A stretch of DNA of 64,000 nucleotides from positions 62,001-126,000 of the forward strand of contig DXMV01000010.1 of the NCBI GenBank assembly GCA_019414055.1, given 5' to 3'. Origin of the DNA: Collinsella sp. Lineage in GTDB: Bacteria; Actinomycetota; Coriobacteriia; Coriobacteriales; Coriobacteriaceae. A program made the translations under genes and the position numbers. Under the pieces are notes generated by a model. The model ran no database searches and was not told where the DNA came from. It saw only the letters and a program-made list of their open reading frames with translations. Positions 9,130-18,188 of this stretch are shown here, one piece after another (positions within the stretch are counted from its first letter, which is position 1; each line of letters starts with the position of its first letter).

Positions 9130-9221
9130 GGGACTCCTTGCGTTTGAGGTGCGTTTGCAGCGCGGAGCTACCAAGGATACCACCTGCCACTTCGCTCAAA
9201 AAAGACCGTTTTGGCGCGGAA

Positions 9222-9379
9222 CCACGAAAGCGGCCTATCTACTACGTTTGAACCGTGTGGGTCGACCATCCCCTGGTTTTCCGAAAATGCGCAACCCGTC
9301 TACCTGCGGTTTTTATTTCGCGAAATTCGGTATGGATGAGGGTGATTGGTTAAACGTAGTAGATAGGCACATTTCGTGG
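9222..9379. mobile_element. MITE-like element, copy 1 (about 158 bp)
   Basis: Terminal inverted repeats of about 32 bp with a perfect 16-bp core: CCTATCTACTACGTTT (9234-9249) and its exact complement at 9352-9367, extended by CCACGAAA and AACC on the outer and inner sides. The interior contains no gene. A diverged copy of the same length lies at 30488-30644 and matches in both the ends and the interior, so this is a dispersed repeat family rather than a chance palindrome. It sits in the 420-bp gap between tex and the Gfo/Idh operon. Confidence 0.7.
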
Positions 9380-9445
9380 CGAACGAATCAAGCTGAGGTG
9401 CAAAAAGTCCCCCGTCCCAGAAAAATCATTGGCAACGTAGCAAAA

Positions 9446-9477
9446 TGCCCCGCGGGCAGGAGGCTGCTCGCGGGGCA
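9446..9477 (-). terminator. Terminator of the SDR-MFS-Gfo/Idh operon
   Basis: Stem TGCCCCGCG (9446-9454) with CGCGGGGCA (9469-9477), extended inside by GCAG/CTGC. On the minus strand it is followed by TTTTGC, placing it correctly 73 nt after the stop of the minus-strand operon. Confidence 0.75.
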
Positions 9478-9549
9478 AAGAAGAGGGGCTTATTTGTGGC
9501 GGACCGAGGGACTCGGCATGGGGTTTCTGCCGCGGCCGCTCTCAAGGCA

Positions 9550-10590
9550 TTACAGCTCGACGAGCTGGCCGGTCTCGGCGGCCTCCTTGATGGCGTTGAG
9601 AAGCGTGAGCGTCTTGACGTTGTCGGCGGGGGTCACGACGGGCTTGACCTCGCGGCGGACGACCTTCACAAAGTGCTTGAGCTGCATCTTGTGCGGCAGC
9701 GCCGGGTCGACGGCCGGAATCTCCATCTGCAGCGGCTTGTGCCAGTTGGAGGCGCCGTCGTAGGAGAACTGGTGCAGGCGGGGCAGCGAAAGGGCGCCCA
9801 AGGTTCCGCCGATAAAGTAGGCGTCAGCGTCGAAGGGGCGATACTGCGGATCCTCGCGAGCGGTTGCCTCCCAGTTCCAGGGGCTGGCGGTGGCGTCGGA
9901 GATGGTCATGCTTGCGAGCGCGCCATCGGCAAAACGGACGTTGACCACGGCGGAGTCCTCGGTCTCAAAACCGCGGGCGGCGCTGGACTGCATGCCCTGG
10001 ACGGCAACGGGCTCGCCCAGCAGGTAGCGGAGCAGGTCGACGTCGTGCACCAGGTTGACCAGGATCGGGCCGGCACCCTTCTTGCGGCGCCACTCGACAT
10101 CGAAGTACTCGTCATTCTTATAGATCATATAGTGGAAGCTCGACACGGTGAGCTTGCCCAGCTCGCCGGACTCGATGATCTCCTTGGCCTTGTTGACGAA
10201 GGGGTTGTGGCGACGGTGCTGACCCACGAGCACGGGCACGCCGGCGGTCTCGGCCTCGGCGGCGAAGGCCTGGGCATCCTCGAGGTCGTTGGAGATCGGC
10301 TTTTCGACCAGCGGCACGATGTTGCGCTTCACGGCCTCGCGGGCAACGCCCAGATGCAGGTCGTTGGGCGTGGCGATAATGACGGCCTCGGGCTTGACCT
10401 CGTCCATCATCTGGGCGGGATCGGTGTAAAACGGCACGCCGGCGGCCTCGGCCGTGGCGCGGGCGCCCTCAAAGGCGTCGGCGATGGCGACGAGCTCGGC
10501 CTCGGGCTCCTCGGTGACAAAGCGGATGTGGTTGCGGCCCATGGCGCCGGCGCCGATGACGGCAATGCGGACGGGGTTGAGCTCAGACAT
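9550..10590 (-). CDS. Gfo/Idh/MocA-family NAD(P)-dependent oxidoreductase
   Basis: 346-aa sugar or polyol dehydrogenase-type enzyme. The N-terminal Rossmann fold shows VIGAGAMGRNH (12-21), the catalytic EKP triad is E96-K97-P98, and the C-terminal GFO_IDH_MocA barrel contains NLVHDVDLLRYL. Such enzymes oxidise or reduce hydroxyl groups of sugars, inositols or related acids. Start: ATG at 10590 with AAGGAG upstream. It is the last gene of a minus-strand operon after an SDR enzyme and an MFS carrier, so the three probably import and convert one compound. That compound cannot be named from sequence. Confidence 0.86.
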   Translation of the reverse strand: MSELNPVRIAVIGAGAMGRNHIRFVTEEPEAELVAIADAFEGARATAEAAGVPFYTDPAQMMDEVKPEAVIIATPNDLHLGVAREAVKRNIVPLVEKPISNDLEDAQAFAAEAETAGVPVLVGQHRRHNPFVNKAKEIIESGELGKLTVSSFHYMIYKNDEYFDVEWRRKKGAGPILVNLVHDVDLLRYLLGEPVAVQGMQSSAARGFETEDSAVVNVRFADGALASMTISDATASPWNWEATAREDPQYRPFDADAYFIGGTLGALSLPRLHQFSYDGASNWHKPLQMEIPAVDPALPHKMQLKHFVKVVRREVKPVVTPADNVKTLTLLNAIKEAAETGQLVEL

Positions 10591-10620
10591 TTCGACTCCT
10601 TAATACTGGTGGCTGGTGGA

Positions 10621-10651
10621 ATGCGACAAAGGGACGGTCCCTTTGTCGCAT
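10621..10651. repeat. Palindromic repeat family P1, copy a
   Basis: Perfect palindrome with 15-nt arms ATGCGACAAAGGGAC and GTCCCTTTGTCGCAT around one central G. It lies between the MFS stop and the Gfo/Idh start, inside one operon. Six related copies occur in the window. Confidence 0.85.
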
Positions 10652-10659
10652 CGGTAAAA

Positions 10660-11916
10660 CTAGGCGGACTTCTTCTTGCTGTCGGAGACCATCATGTAGA
10701 CGGTGAGCACGACGGCAATGGCGGCGATCACGATGGCGCCGTAGAAGGACTGCTGGTAGGCGGCGCTGCCGGCCTCGGCGTGATACAGCACGGCGGTGAT
10801 GGGCTGGCTGATCCAGGTAGAAGCGGCGTAGCCCAGGAACATGATGCCGTAGTTGACGCCGATGTTGCTGGTGCCAAAGGCGCCACCGGTGAGCGGCGGG
10901 TAGATGACGAGCAGGGCGCCAAAGCTAAAGCCGAGCAGGGCGAGCGCCACAAAGAACATGCTCTGTGTAAAGCTCATCGACATGATGACGAGCGCGACGA
11001 TGGTGACGACAAGGCTGATGAGCAGCGACTTGTAGGCGCCGAGCTTGTCGATGATCTGGCCAAAGGACAGACGGCCGACCAGGTTGGCGCAGGTGTTGAC
11101 GGAGACCACCACGCCGCCGAGGGCGACAGCCGCGGCGCTCGTGGGGTCGGCGAAGAGCTGGACGGCGGCGATGGAGGCAACCTTGCCCACGAGCAGGGTG
11201 CCCGCGGTGGCGGCAAAGGCGAAGGTGACGATGAGGACCCAGAAGCGCGGGGTCTTGACCATCTCGCCCGGGGTGAGGTCACCGAAGGTGCCGGCGTGCG
11301 CGCCGCCCTTGGGGGCCTCGAAGCCCTCGGGCAGCCAGCCGGCCTCGGGGGCCTTCAGGAGCAGGGCGGAGGCAGCGATCATCACAAAGAAGATGACGCC
11401 GAGTGCCTTGAGGGCGCCAAAGATGCCGAGGCTCGGGATGAGCAGCGAGGCGAGCACCGGGGACAGCACGGCGGGGCCGGCGGTCGAAGCGGCCAGGGTG
11501 ATGCCGGAGGCGAGGCCCTTCTTGTCGATGAACCACTTTTGGCCGGTGGTGAGCGCCGGGTTGTAGCCCAGGCCATTGCCGATGGCGGCGACGAGCGAGA
11601 ACCACAGGTAGAACTGCCACGGCTCGGTAACGGTGCCGGACATGAACCAGCCCAGGCCGTAGCACACGGCGGCGGCGATCACGACGTTGCGCGGGCCGAT
11701 CTTATCGGAGATGCGGCCGGCGAAGATGCCCGTTACGGCCATGATGGTCTGAAAGACCGGGAAAGCCCAGGTCAGGGCACTGGACCACTCGGGGTAGACG
11801 GCAAGCAGGTTCTTGCTCACGACGGAATACAGCGCGATGGAGCTGATGAAGAACATGGTGACGCACGCGGCGGAAAGCACGACGGCGCGACCCTTGTTGG
11901 AGTTGGTGGAAGTCAT
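10660..11916 (-). CDS. MFS transporter, OFA (oxalate/formate antiporter-like) family
   Basis: 418-aa inner-membrane major-facilitator carrier with about 12 hydrophobic segments. The cytoplasmic loop motif after helix 2 reads GRISDKIGPR, and the segment GNGLGYNPALTTGQKWF with the following KGLASG resembles OFA-family proteins that exchange organic acids. The Lys-rich tail SDSKKKSA is cytosolic. Start: ATG at 11916 after AGAAAGAG. It lies in the middle of the SDR-MFS-Gfo/Idh operon and is probably the uptake system for its substrate. Substrate assignment within OFA is not possible by eye. Confidence 0.83.
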   Translation of the reverse strand: MTSTNSNKGRAVVLSAACVTMFFISSIALYSVVSKNLLAVYPEWSSALTWAFPVFQTIMAVTGIFAGRISDKIGPRNVVIAAAVCYGLGWFMSGTVTEPWQFYLWFSLVAAIGNGLGYNPALTTGQKWFIDKKGLASGITLAASTAGPAVLSPVLASLLIPSLGIFGALKALGVIFFVMIAASALLLKAPEAGWLPEGFEAPKGGAHAGTFGDLTPGEMVKTPRFWVLIVTFAFAATAGTLLVGKVASIAAVQLFADPTSAAAVALGGVVVSVNTCANLVGRLSFGQIIDKLGAYKSLLISLVVTIVALVIMSMSFTQSMFFVALALLGFSFGALLVIYPPLTGGAFGTSNIGVNYGIMFLGYAASTWISQPITAVLYHAEAGSAAYQQSFYGAIVIAAIAVVLTVYMMVSDSKKKSA

Positions 11917-11981
11917 GGGACTCTTTCTAATCGATGCGGGGGAGGGGCGGGCATCACCGCGAGCCTCCCTGTCGGGCTGGT

Positions 11982-12863
11982 TTACTGGTCAGTCGGCTTT
12001 GCGACGCCGGACTCGTCGGACCAAAGCTCGACGCCCTTGTTCTTAAGATAGTTGTCGGCATAGGTGCGACGGCCGCCGGGCTTGGCGGTGAGGTCGCCCA
12101 TCATGTTGGAGAAGCCGCCATCGACCTTGATGGCGTCGCCGGTGGTAAAGTCCGAGCGCTTGGACGCTAGGAACATGACGGCGTTGGCGATATCGCTGAC
12201 CTCGCCGATGCGGCGCGTAGCGATAAGACGGCTGCGGCTCTTCTCGACCTCGGGATCGGCGTAAAAGCTCGCCGACATGGGGGTCTTGACAAAGCAGGGC
12301 TCGACGCAGTTGGAGCGCACGCCGTAGGGGCCCCACTCGGCAGCCAGCATCTTGGACATCATGTTGACGCCCGCCTTGGTGGAGCTGTACACGCCCGAGA
12401 ACGTCTCGGGGGAGTGGCTGGCAACGGTCGAGATGTGAACCAGGCGACCCTGGCCGGCCTTAATCATCTCGCGACCAAAGCGCTGCGAGGTGATGAAGTA
12501 GCCGGTAAGGTTGACGTTGAGGACCTCGTTCCAGTCGGAGAGCGGCAGGTCCTCCATGGCGGCGAAGCGCAGGATGCCGGCGGTGTTGACGAGAACGTCG
12601 ACGCGACCGAAGTCGGCGATCGTGGCGTCGACGGCGGCCTGGACCTCGTCCTCGTTGCAGGCGTTCATCTTGTAGCCCTCGGCGTGGATACCAAACTCGG
12701 CGGCGAGGTCGGCGGCCGCGGCCTTGACCTTCTCCTCGTCCAGGTCGAGCAGGACGACATTGGCGCCGTTGCGGGCGAACTCGCGGCAAATCTCGACGCC
12801 CATACCGCCGAGTGCGCCGGTCACGGCGCAGACATCGCCCTCGAGCTTAAGCCAATTGCTCAT
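11982..12863 (-). CDS. Short-chain dehydrogenase/reductase
   Basis: 293-aa classical SDR. Cofactor motif TGALGGMG (15-22), Asp40 at the end of strand beta-2 (usual for NAD preference), NTAG (93-96), catalytic Ser145 and the Y159xxxK163 pair in VYSSTKAG, and the C-terminal KVDGGF motif. A 30-residue extension after that motif is unusual. First gene of the minus-strand operon; start ATG at 12863 with AAGGGAAG. It shares the promoter region with the divergent LysR gene, which may control it. It does not resemble the Collinsella 7-beta-hydroxysteroid dehydrogenase as I recall it; a polyol or hydroxy-acid substrate is more likely. Confidence 0.86.
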   Translation of the reverse strand: MSNWLKLEGDVCAVTGALGGMGVEICREFARNGANVVLLDLDEEKVKAAAADLAAEFGIHAEGYKMNACNEDEVQAAVDATIADFGRVDVLVNTAGILRFAAMEDLPLSDWNEVLNVNLTGYFITSQRFGREMIKAGQGRLVHISTVASHSPETFSGVYSSTKAGVNMMSKMLAAEWGPYGVRSNCVEPCFVKTPMSASFYADPEVEKSRSRLIATRRIGEVSDIANAVMFLASKRSDFTTGDAIKVDGGFSNMMGDLTAKPGGRRTYADNYLKNKGVELWSDESGVAKPTDQ

Positions 12864-13095
12864 AGGAACTTCCCTTCTTGTGCCTCCTGTGGGCCGCTCC
12901 CATTAATTGACCCACGTGGTTTTCGCTGGTTATCGTATGCTTTGGATTTGCGCAGGTGAATTGCATATTTGTTAGAATGGCGTTAACCGTAGGTTTACAC
13001 TGTGCATTGAGGTTTGTTCTCAATTGAGCGCGTGACCTGCCAAAACGACCCCCTGCGGCCGCGCATGGCCGCAGGCGCGAAAACGGGAGATTGAC
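12864..13095. promoter_or_regulatory. Divergent control region between SDR operon and lysR
   Basis: Holds TAGAAT at 12973-12978 as a plus-strand -10 candidate, a GTGGG/CCCAC dyad (12889-12893 and 12911-12915) near the SDR start, and a perfect 9-bp hairpin CCTGCGGCC/GGCCGCAGG (13052-13075) in the lysR leader. LysR proteins usually bind T-N11-A dyads in such gaps; the exact site is not clear. Confidence 0.4.
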
Positions 13096-13977
13096 ATGTA
13101 CGATCGACGACTCGAGGCCATAACGGCCGCCGCGGAGCTGGGAAGTTTCTCGCGTGCGGCGGCAAAACTGCGCGTGTCGACCCCGGCGCTTGTCAAACAG
13201 GTGTCGGGCTTTGAGGCCGAGTTTGGCATCACGCTGTTCGAGCGCTCACATTCGGGCGTCAAGGTGACGCCGGCGGGCGCGCTTCTGGTGGACGATGCGC
13301 GTTCGATCATGCGCCAGTCCGATGATGCGCTGCGTCGCGCCCGACGCGCGGCGGGCGATGGTGGCGCCGTGCGTCTGGGCGTGTCGATGATGTGCCCGGG
13401 GCGCCAGACACTGTCGATGTGGACGGGCATCCACGAGCTGGAGCCATCGCTGCGTTTTGAGATTGTGCCGGTGCCTGACCTCTATGACGAGCGCGAGACC
13501 GTCATGCGCAGTCTGGGGCGCGAGGTGGATGTAGTGCAGTCGAGTTTTTCGACCCCGCGCTGGGGCGACGCCTGCCAAAAGCTCCTCATCGTCAACGTGC
13601 CGTTTTATATCGACGTGCCGCGCACGAGCCCGCTGGCGCGCAAGACACGCATTACGGTCGCCGACTTGGAGGGCATGCGCCTGCGCGTGCTCCGCCACGG
13701 CAACGACGCCATGGACAGCTTGCGTATCGACCTTTTGGCCGATGGCGGCATGGACGTGATCGACGTGGACAGTTTTGACTTTGCGCTCTTTAACGAGGCC
13801 GAGGAAAAGGGCGACGCGGTTCTCACCTGCGGAGCATGGTCGGGCGTGCATCCGGCCTTTGTGGGCGTACCGTTCCTATGCGGCCGCGAGGTGCCGGTCT
13901 ACTTGCACTACCCGCTCGAGCCCACCCTCCAAGTCCAAAAATTCGTCAACGCCATGGCCCAACTCCTCAGTAGCTAA
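13096..13977 (+). CDS. LysR-family transcriptional regulator
   Basis: 293-aa regulator with the N-terminal LysR winged helix (1-60: AAELGSFSRAAAKLRVSTPALVKQ, shown here only as the characteristic HTH) and a periplasmic-binding-like effector domain after about residue 90. It lies divergent to the SDR-MFS-Gfo/Idh operon, the usual arrangement for a LysR protein controlling its neighbour in response to the pathway substrate. Start: ATG at 13096 with GGGAGA upstream. The effector is unknown. The gene ends just before the 19-bp repeat that opens the pilus block. Confidence 0.87.
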   Translation: MYDRRLEAITAAAELGSFSRAAAKLRVSTPALVKQVSGFEAEFGITLFERSHSGVKVTPAGALLVDDARSIMRQSDDALRRARRAAGDGGAVRLGVSMMCPGRQTLSMWTGIHELEPSLRFEIVPVPDLYDERETVMRSLGREVDVVQSSFSTPRWGDACQKLLIVNVPFYIDVPRTSPLARKTRITVADLEGMRLRVLRHGNDAMDSLRIDLLADGGMDVIDVDSFDFALFNEAEEKGDAVLTCGAWSGVHPAFVGVPFLCGREVPVYLHYPLEPTLQVQKFVNAMAQLLSS

Positions 13978-13981
13978 TTTA

Positions 13982-14000
13982 GGACGGGGCTTTTTTAGCT
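13982..14000 (+). repeat. Left copy of 19-bp inverted repeat flanking the pilus block
   Basis: GGACGGGGCTTTTTTAGCT, exactly complementary to 21313-21331. It follows the lysR stop. It could be a half-terminator motif used twice or a trace of an insertion boundary. Confidence 0.6.
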
Positions 14001-14071
14001 ACTTTCGCCGCACTACCAGCACAATGCAAAAAATGATGCGAAAAATGACTGCAAATCGGTCACGCATGATT

Positions 14072-14100
14072 TTGCTTTTGCCCTGGGCTGGTTGTAGAAT
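14072..14100 (+). promoter_or_regulatory. Candidate promoter of the pilus operon
   Basis: TTGCTT (14072-14077), 17-nt spacer, TAGAAT (14095-14100). It lies about 100 nt before the adhesin start, in the AT-richest part of the gap. Assignment rests on consensus match and spacing. Confidence 0.6.
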
Positions 14101-14202
14101 CAAAAAGCTTAAACGAACTACTTGTGCAGCTTGCGCGAAAGCTCGGGCTGCGGCTGGGGGGGGGATGCGCCCGTGCAGGGTCCTTTCGGTCATATTGCGT
14201 CG

Positions 14203-17200
14203 ATGCGCCGCACCTTTATGATGTTGGCAGCGGCCTTATGCGTGTTCGTTATGGCCGGGGGGGGGTTGCCCTCGCGCGCGTACGGTGACGATGGCAACCT
14301 TATAACAAACCCAAACTTTCTTAACCAAGCTACTGGCTGGTCGACGACCTCTCCGAATGAGAGAATCGGCGAGACGATGAAGCTCGAGCTTTCCACGCAG
14401 CTCCTCAAGCCCCAAACGAACACCAAACAAGCTAACGGCAATCACTTTGCGCTTGCGTGGAATTTTAGGCCACAGGGCACCAATCTTTATTTTGAACCTG
14501 GATCAACCTACACCACCTTTTCCACCCAGAGCGGCGCCACGTACGAGTGGGGCCTCAACCATCGCGCCGCAACCGACCACGACGTGCTGATGCTCACGAT
14601 GGGTCCTCAGCAGGAGAATCTGTCGATTAACAGCGCGGGCCAAGACCAGCTCATGCAGCTGCGGGCTTGGCTTAAGGCGCAGGTCAAGATGCCCCAGGGA
14701 AATACCGTTGAGCAGTACACCGTTTACAGCGATCCCTTTGCCGCAAATGGCGGCTTTGCTGGTAACAGCGCTGACGGATCTCACTTTTCGTTTGAACAGA
14801 GCGACGGCCGCATCGCGCTTTCGGTGTGGCTCGTAAGCTCTAACGGACAGGGTTGGTTCTCCTTTGGCACCAACAGCACGCATTATTATCGAGATCTTCC
14901 CGAACAAGACGATGAGTTTGCCTATCAGGCGGACTATACCGCAGCGTCCGACAAAACGATGCTTGCGCTGACTTGCTACGATTCAAATCTTACGGGGGCG
15001 AACGAACAATACCGGGAGTGGTTTGGTAATCTGGTCAACGACGTTCACGTGGAAAAGCAGGGCACACGTGACATCTATAGTGATTTTGCCAAGGTGTATA
15101 AAGAAAATTCGTCCGAGACCATGACAACGCTCACAAACTATGCGTTCTCGACCTCGAATCTTAAGAACGAGAATACGAACATTGCTAACGGCAGCTTTGA
15201 AGAGGATATACATCTAGGGAACCAGAGGCCCAGCAAGTTTACGTTGTGCTCGCCCCATTGGCGTACGACCGAGACGGACCATCGTATCGAGATCGTTGCC
15301 AAGAACGACTACTATATCGACCCAGTTGGGCATTCTGTTACGTTTACGCCCTCCGAGGGTGACTATGCAGCCGAGCTCAACGCACACGAGGCGAGTTCGC
15401 TCTACCAATATGTGACGACCGAGCCGGGAAAACAGTACGAGTGGGGGCTCGACCACCGCGGCCGCTCGGGTCGAGACGCCATGGCCCTTATCATCGGTCC
15501 GCGACAAGAAAACGAGCCGTACAAGGACAATCAAAAGGCACTCGATCAGTACCAGCAAATTGTTCAATGGATTCAAATGAGCGTCGATAACTATGTCGGC
15601 TTGGATGTGGTCAATTTTTCCCAATCGGGCTGCAGCAAAAAGATCATCCTGTATTCAACCAAGTTTGACAAAGTGGGCGGATTTGCCAATGCGTCCAGCG
15701 GAAGCGCGTTCTCATGGACGGCCGATGCGGAGCATACCGAAAAATGGTGCGTATGGATCATGGCGTCCGAAAACGACGCGTGGGCTTCCTACGGTTCCAA
15801 CGCGCTCGAGCAGAGCAAAAAGGTTGACTACGACTATACCTACACCATTCCGGATGGCCAAAACCAGAGCGTCTTTGCTTTTGTGGCCTACAACACGGCC
15901 AACGGGAGCAATTCGACCGGCAACTTCCTCGACAATATCTCGTTTAGGGAGTTCTATCGCATCGAGACATACACGACGCCCAACGGAAGCGGAACGTATT
16001 TTTATAACGCCAATACCAAGACGGCGGACTTTACCTATGCCAAAAACTACGTAGGTAAACAGGAGAAGAACTCCTACTTTATGGTCGATGCCAAACGCGA
16101 TGACGGGGCAGTCTTTATCGGTGCTTTTGTCAACGGCGAGTTCTATTCCGCAGACGACGACGCACATTGGACCAGATTGGAAGATGGTACCTATCGCTTT
16201 GAGGTCGACAAGGTCACAAAGCACTACAAAGTGCACCTCGTGTTTTCCAAGGCAGGCGTTCAATACGATGTGAACGGCGGCAAAGCGTATCACTACGATC
16301 CGTACAATGAGTCCACGGGCGATTTCGTGCAGCTTTCTGGCGCTGGAGCGAGCTATACCTCCCATGCTGCCGTTGGACAAAACGACGACTGGAAGTTTAT
16401 GGGCTGGGAGTACGCGGGCTCGGGAAAAGCCGTTCGCTTCGATGCCAAACACACGGTGACCCATACAGCTCCCGAGGGCACCACGGATTCCGGCACTCTT
16501 ACCATTAAGGGCAAGAAGGTCAATCCGGATACCGGTGCTGTGGGCGATGCGGTAACCGTCGAAAACATTCCCGAGAGCCAGGGCGCGACGTTCGTGGCGC
16601 AATGGAAGTATCGTCAGGCCTTTGTTGCCCAGCTTAAAAATGCCGATGGCACGTGGAGCAACGTAACGACGGGCGGCACGGTCAGCTCCAAGCTTAAGGG
16701 GGCAAAGGGCTCCATCGATGCCGGGGATGGCTCGGGCAAGGACGAGGACGCGTACAAAAAATCGGGCGTTGCCTACTTTGTGGATGACGGCACGTTTGTG
16801 GAGGCGGTGGCCGCTCCCAAGGAGGGCTATCACTTTGAGGGTTGGTACGACCTATCGAATCCGGACGCCCCGGAGCTGCTGTCGTCTTCACCCACCTATA
16901 CGTACAACGTAAAAGATCGCCATACGGGATGCGTATACGCACGATTCACCCCGCGCACCTACACACTCAAGGTTTCCAAGATCGTTACGGGCAATATGGG
17001 CGACAAGCGTGCCTACTTTAAGATGACGGCGACCTTTACGGGCCTCAAGGCTGGTCAGACCTACGCCATCGAGTATTCGGATGCGTCTGCCCAAGGCAGC
17101 CATGCGCTCGTGGCGCGACCGAATGATCGGGCCGAGACCGTGGAAAACAAGACGGCCTTTACGGCCGATGGCCAGGGCAAGGCGACCGTGCCGTTTGCCG

Positions 17201-17508
17201 TTAAGGACGGCCTGACCGTTTCGATTAAGGCGCTGGATTACAACGCGGTCTATACCGTGAGCGAAGACGATTATTCGTCGTTGGGGTACCACGCCGAGCT
17301 TACGGGTGCGAGCGGCACGCTCAACGGTCCGCGTGTGACCGTTGCCGTTGAAGCTAAGGCCACCAATTCCCGACAGGTCGCGGTGCCTACGGGTATTACG
17401 CGCAACCCCATCTATGCCCTGGCGATTTTGGCCGCCGGCGTGCTGTTGGCTACGGGCATGGTTGCGCTGCGTTTACGCCGCGGCTCCAAGAGGGGCGGGC
17501 GCCTATGA
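14203..17508 (+). CDS. Sortase-anchored pilus tip / adhesin protein
   Basis: 1101-aa surface protein, probably the tip or ancillary pilin. Signal peptide 1-26 (hydrophobic MMLAAALCVFVMAGGGL). Two related modules of about 250 residues follow (about 28-286 and 322-580), both with YEWGL[ND]HR and IGP-type [QR]QEN motifs. Then come InlB/Flg_new-like strands (WKFMGWEYAG near 727, HFEGWYD near 875), a pilin domain starting KVSKIVTGNMGDK near 919, sorting motif VPTGI near 1060, a hydrophobic helix and an RLRRGSKRGG tail. No cysteine thioester signature like that of streptococcal Cpa is evident. Start ATG 14203 fits the signal peptide, but its ribosome site is weak; a GTG at 14173 is possible. Its stop overlaps the next start (ATGA). 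Confidence 0.82.
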   Translation: MRRTFMMLAAALCVFVMAGGGLPSRAYGDDGNLITNPNFLNQATGWSTTSPNERIGETMKLELSTQLLKPQTNTKQANGNHFALAWNFRPQGTNLYFEPGSTYTTFSTQSGATYEWGLNHRAATDHDVLMLTMGPQQENLSINSAGQDQLMQLRAWLKAQVKMPQGNTVEQYTVYSDPFAANGGFAGNSADGSHFSFEQSDGRIALSVWLVSSNGQGWFSFGTNSTHYYRDLPEQDDEFAYQADYTAASDKTMLALTCYDSNLTGANEQYREWFGNLVNDVHVEKQGTRDIYSDFAKVYKENSSETMTTLTNYAFSTSNLKNENTNIANGSFEEDIHLGNQRPSKFTLCSPHWRTTETDHRIEIVAKNDYYIDPVGHSVTFTPSEGDYAAELNAHEASSLYQYVTTEPGKQYEWGLDHRGRSGRDAMALIIGPRQENEPYKDNQKALDQYQQIVQWIQMSVDNYVGLDVVNFSQSGCSKKIILYSTKFDKVGGFANASSGSAFSWTADAEHTEKWCVWIMASENDAWASYGSNALEQSKKVDYDYTYTIPDGQNQSVFAFVAYNTANGSNSTGNFLDNISFREFYRIETYTTPNGSGTYFYNANTKTADFTYAKNYVGKQEKNSYFMVDAKRDDGAVFIGAFVNGEFYSADDDAHWTRLEDGTYRFEVDKVTKHYKVHLVFSKAGVQYDVNGGKAYHYDPYNESTGDFVQLSGAGASYTSHAAVGQNDDWKFMGWEYAGSGKAVRFDAKHTVTHTAPEGTTDSGTLTIKGKKVNPDTGAVGDAVTVENIPESQGATFVAQWKYRQAFVAQLKNADGTWSNVTTGGTVSSKLKGAKGSIDAGDGSGKDEDAYKKSGVAYFVDDGTFVEAVAAPKEGYHFEGWYDLSNPDAPELLSSSPTYTYNVKDRHTGCVYARFTPRTYTLKVSKIVTGNMGDKRAYFKMTATFTGLKAGQTYAIEYSDASAQGSHALVARPNDRAETVENKTAFTADGQGKATVPFAVKDGLTVSIKALDYNAVYTVSEDDYSSLGYHAELTGASGTLNGPRVTVAVEAKATNSRQVAVPTGITRNPIYALAILAAGVLLATGMVALRLRRGSKRGGRL

Positions 17509-18137
17509 GAAGACATGGCGCCAGCAATGCTGGTGATGGGCCAGCCGCACGAGCGGCCCCGCAGGGAAGACCCCGGGGCTCGCGGTATTCGGCCGCGTCG
17601 AACGTGAGGTTGGGCGCCCATGCGGCGCCAGATCTGGGAGAAGCGGACGACCGGCGCGATATCGTGGGTTTTCTGGCGCGCTTGGCATTTTTTGTCGTGA
17701 CGCTCTGGCTGCTCTTTGGCGTGGTCTTGGGCGTGGGTGCAGTCACGACTGGCGAGATGGCCCCGCGTATCTGTTCGGGTGACGTCATGCTCTACTGGAG
17801 GTTCAGCCAGAGCTTCAACGAGGGTGACGTGGTGGTATACACCGCGGATGGCGCAGAGCGCCTAGGCCGCGTGGTTGCCCGTCCCGGTGATGAGGTCACG
17901 ATTACCGAGGAAGGCGAGCTCATGGTTAACGGGGCTGTTGTTGTGGAAAGCGACATCACCACGCCGACGCCGCGCTATGAGTCTGCTGTGGACTATCCCG
18001 TGCGCCTGGGAACGGATGAGTTCTTTGTACTGGCAGATTTGCGTGAGGGCGGCCACGACAGCCGCCTGTACGGGCCGATTGCCCGCTCGCAGATCAAGGG
18101 CAACGTGATCAGCGTGCTGCGCAGGTCGAACCTGTAG
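17505..18137 (+). CDS. Catalytically dead signal-peptidase I homologue (SipA-like pilus assembly factor)
   Basis: 210 aa, single N-terminal membrane anchor (about 56-80) and an extracellular S26-type fold. The nucleophile box that normally reads SMxP is EMAP (E84 for Ser), and the lysine box that normally reads KRVxxxPGD is GRVVARPGD (G121 for Lys). Both catalytic residues are therefore missing while the fold motifs (SGD, PGD, GDNR-region variant) remain. Streptococcus pyogenes SipA, needed for pilus polymerisation, likewise has an acidic residue and a Gly at these places. Encoded between tip protein and major pilin, overlapping the former by 4 nt. I infer a chaperone role in polymerisation, not signal cleavage. 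Confidence 0.85.
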   Translation: MRRHGASNAGDGPAARAAPQGRPRGSRYSAASNVRLGAHAAPDLGEADDRRDIVGFLARLAFFVVTLWLLFGVVLGVGAVTTGEMAPRICSGDVMLYWRFSQSFNEGDVVVYTADGAERLGRVVARPGDEVTITEEGELMVNGAVVVESDITTPTPRYESAVDYPVRLGTDEFFVLADLREGGHDSRLYGPIARSQIKGNVISVLRRSNL

Positions 18138-18188
18138 GCACGGAGATTGGTTTTATTAAGGGCATATGCCCGAGAGGAAGGATACAAC

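Noticed and set aside
9445..12051. 868-aa open frame on the plus strand
   Set aside because: Antisense to the Gfo/Idh and MFS genes; Gly/His/Asp-rich shadow typical of high-GC DNA.
11982..12863. Bile-acid hydroxysteroid dehydrogenase
   Set aside because: The sequence does not resemble the known Collinsella 7-beta enzyme as I recall it, and its operon partners point to sugar or acid metabolism.
17505..18137. Active type I signal peptidase
   Set aside because: Both catalytic residues are replaced; fold motifs alone do not support peptidase activity.
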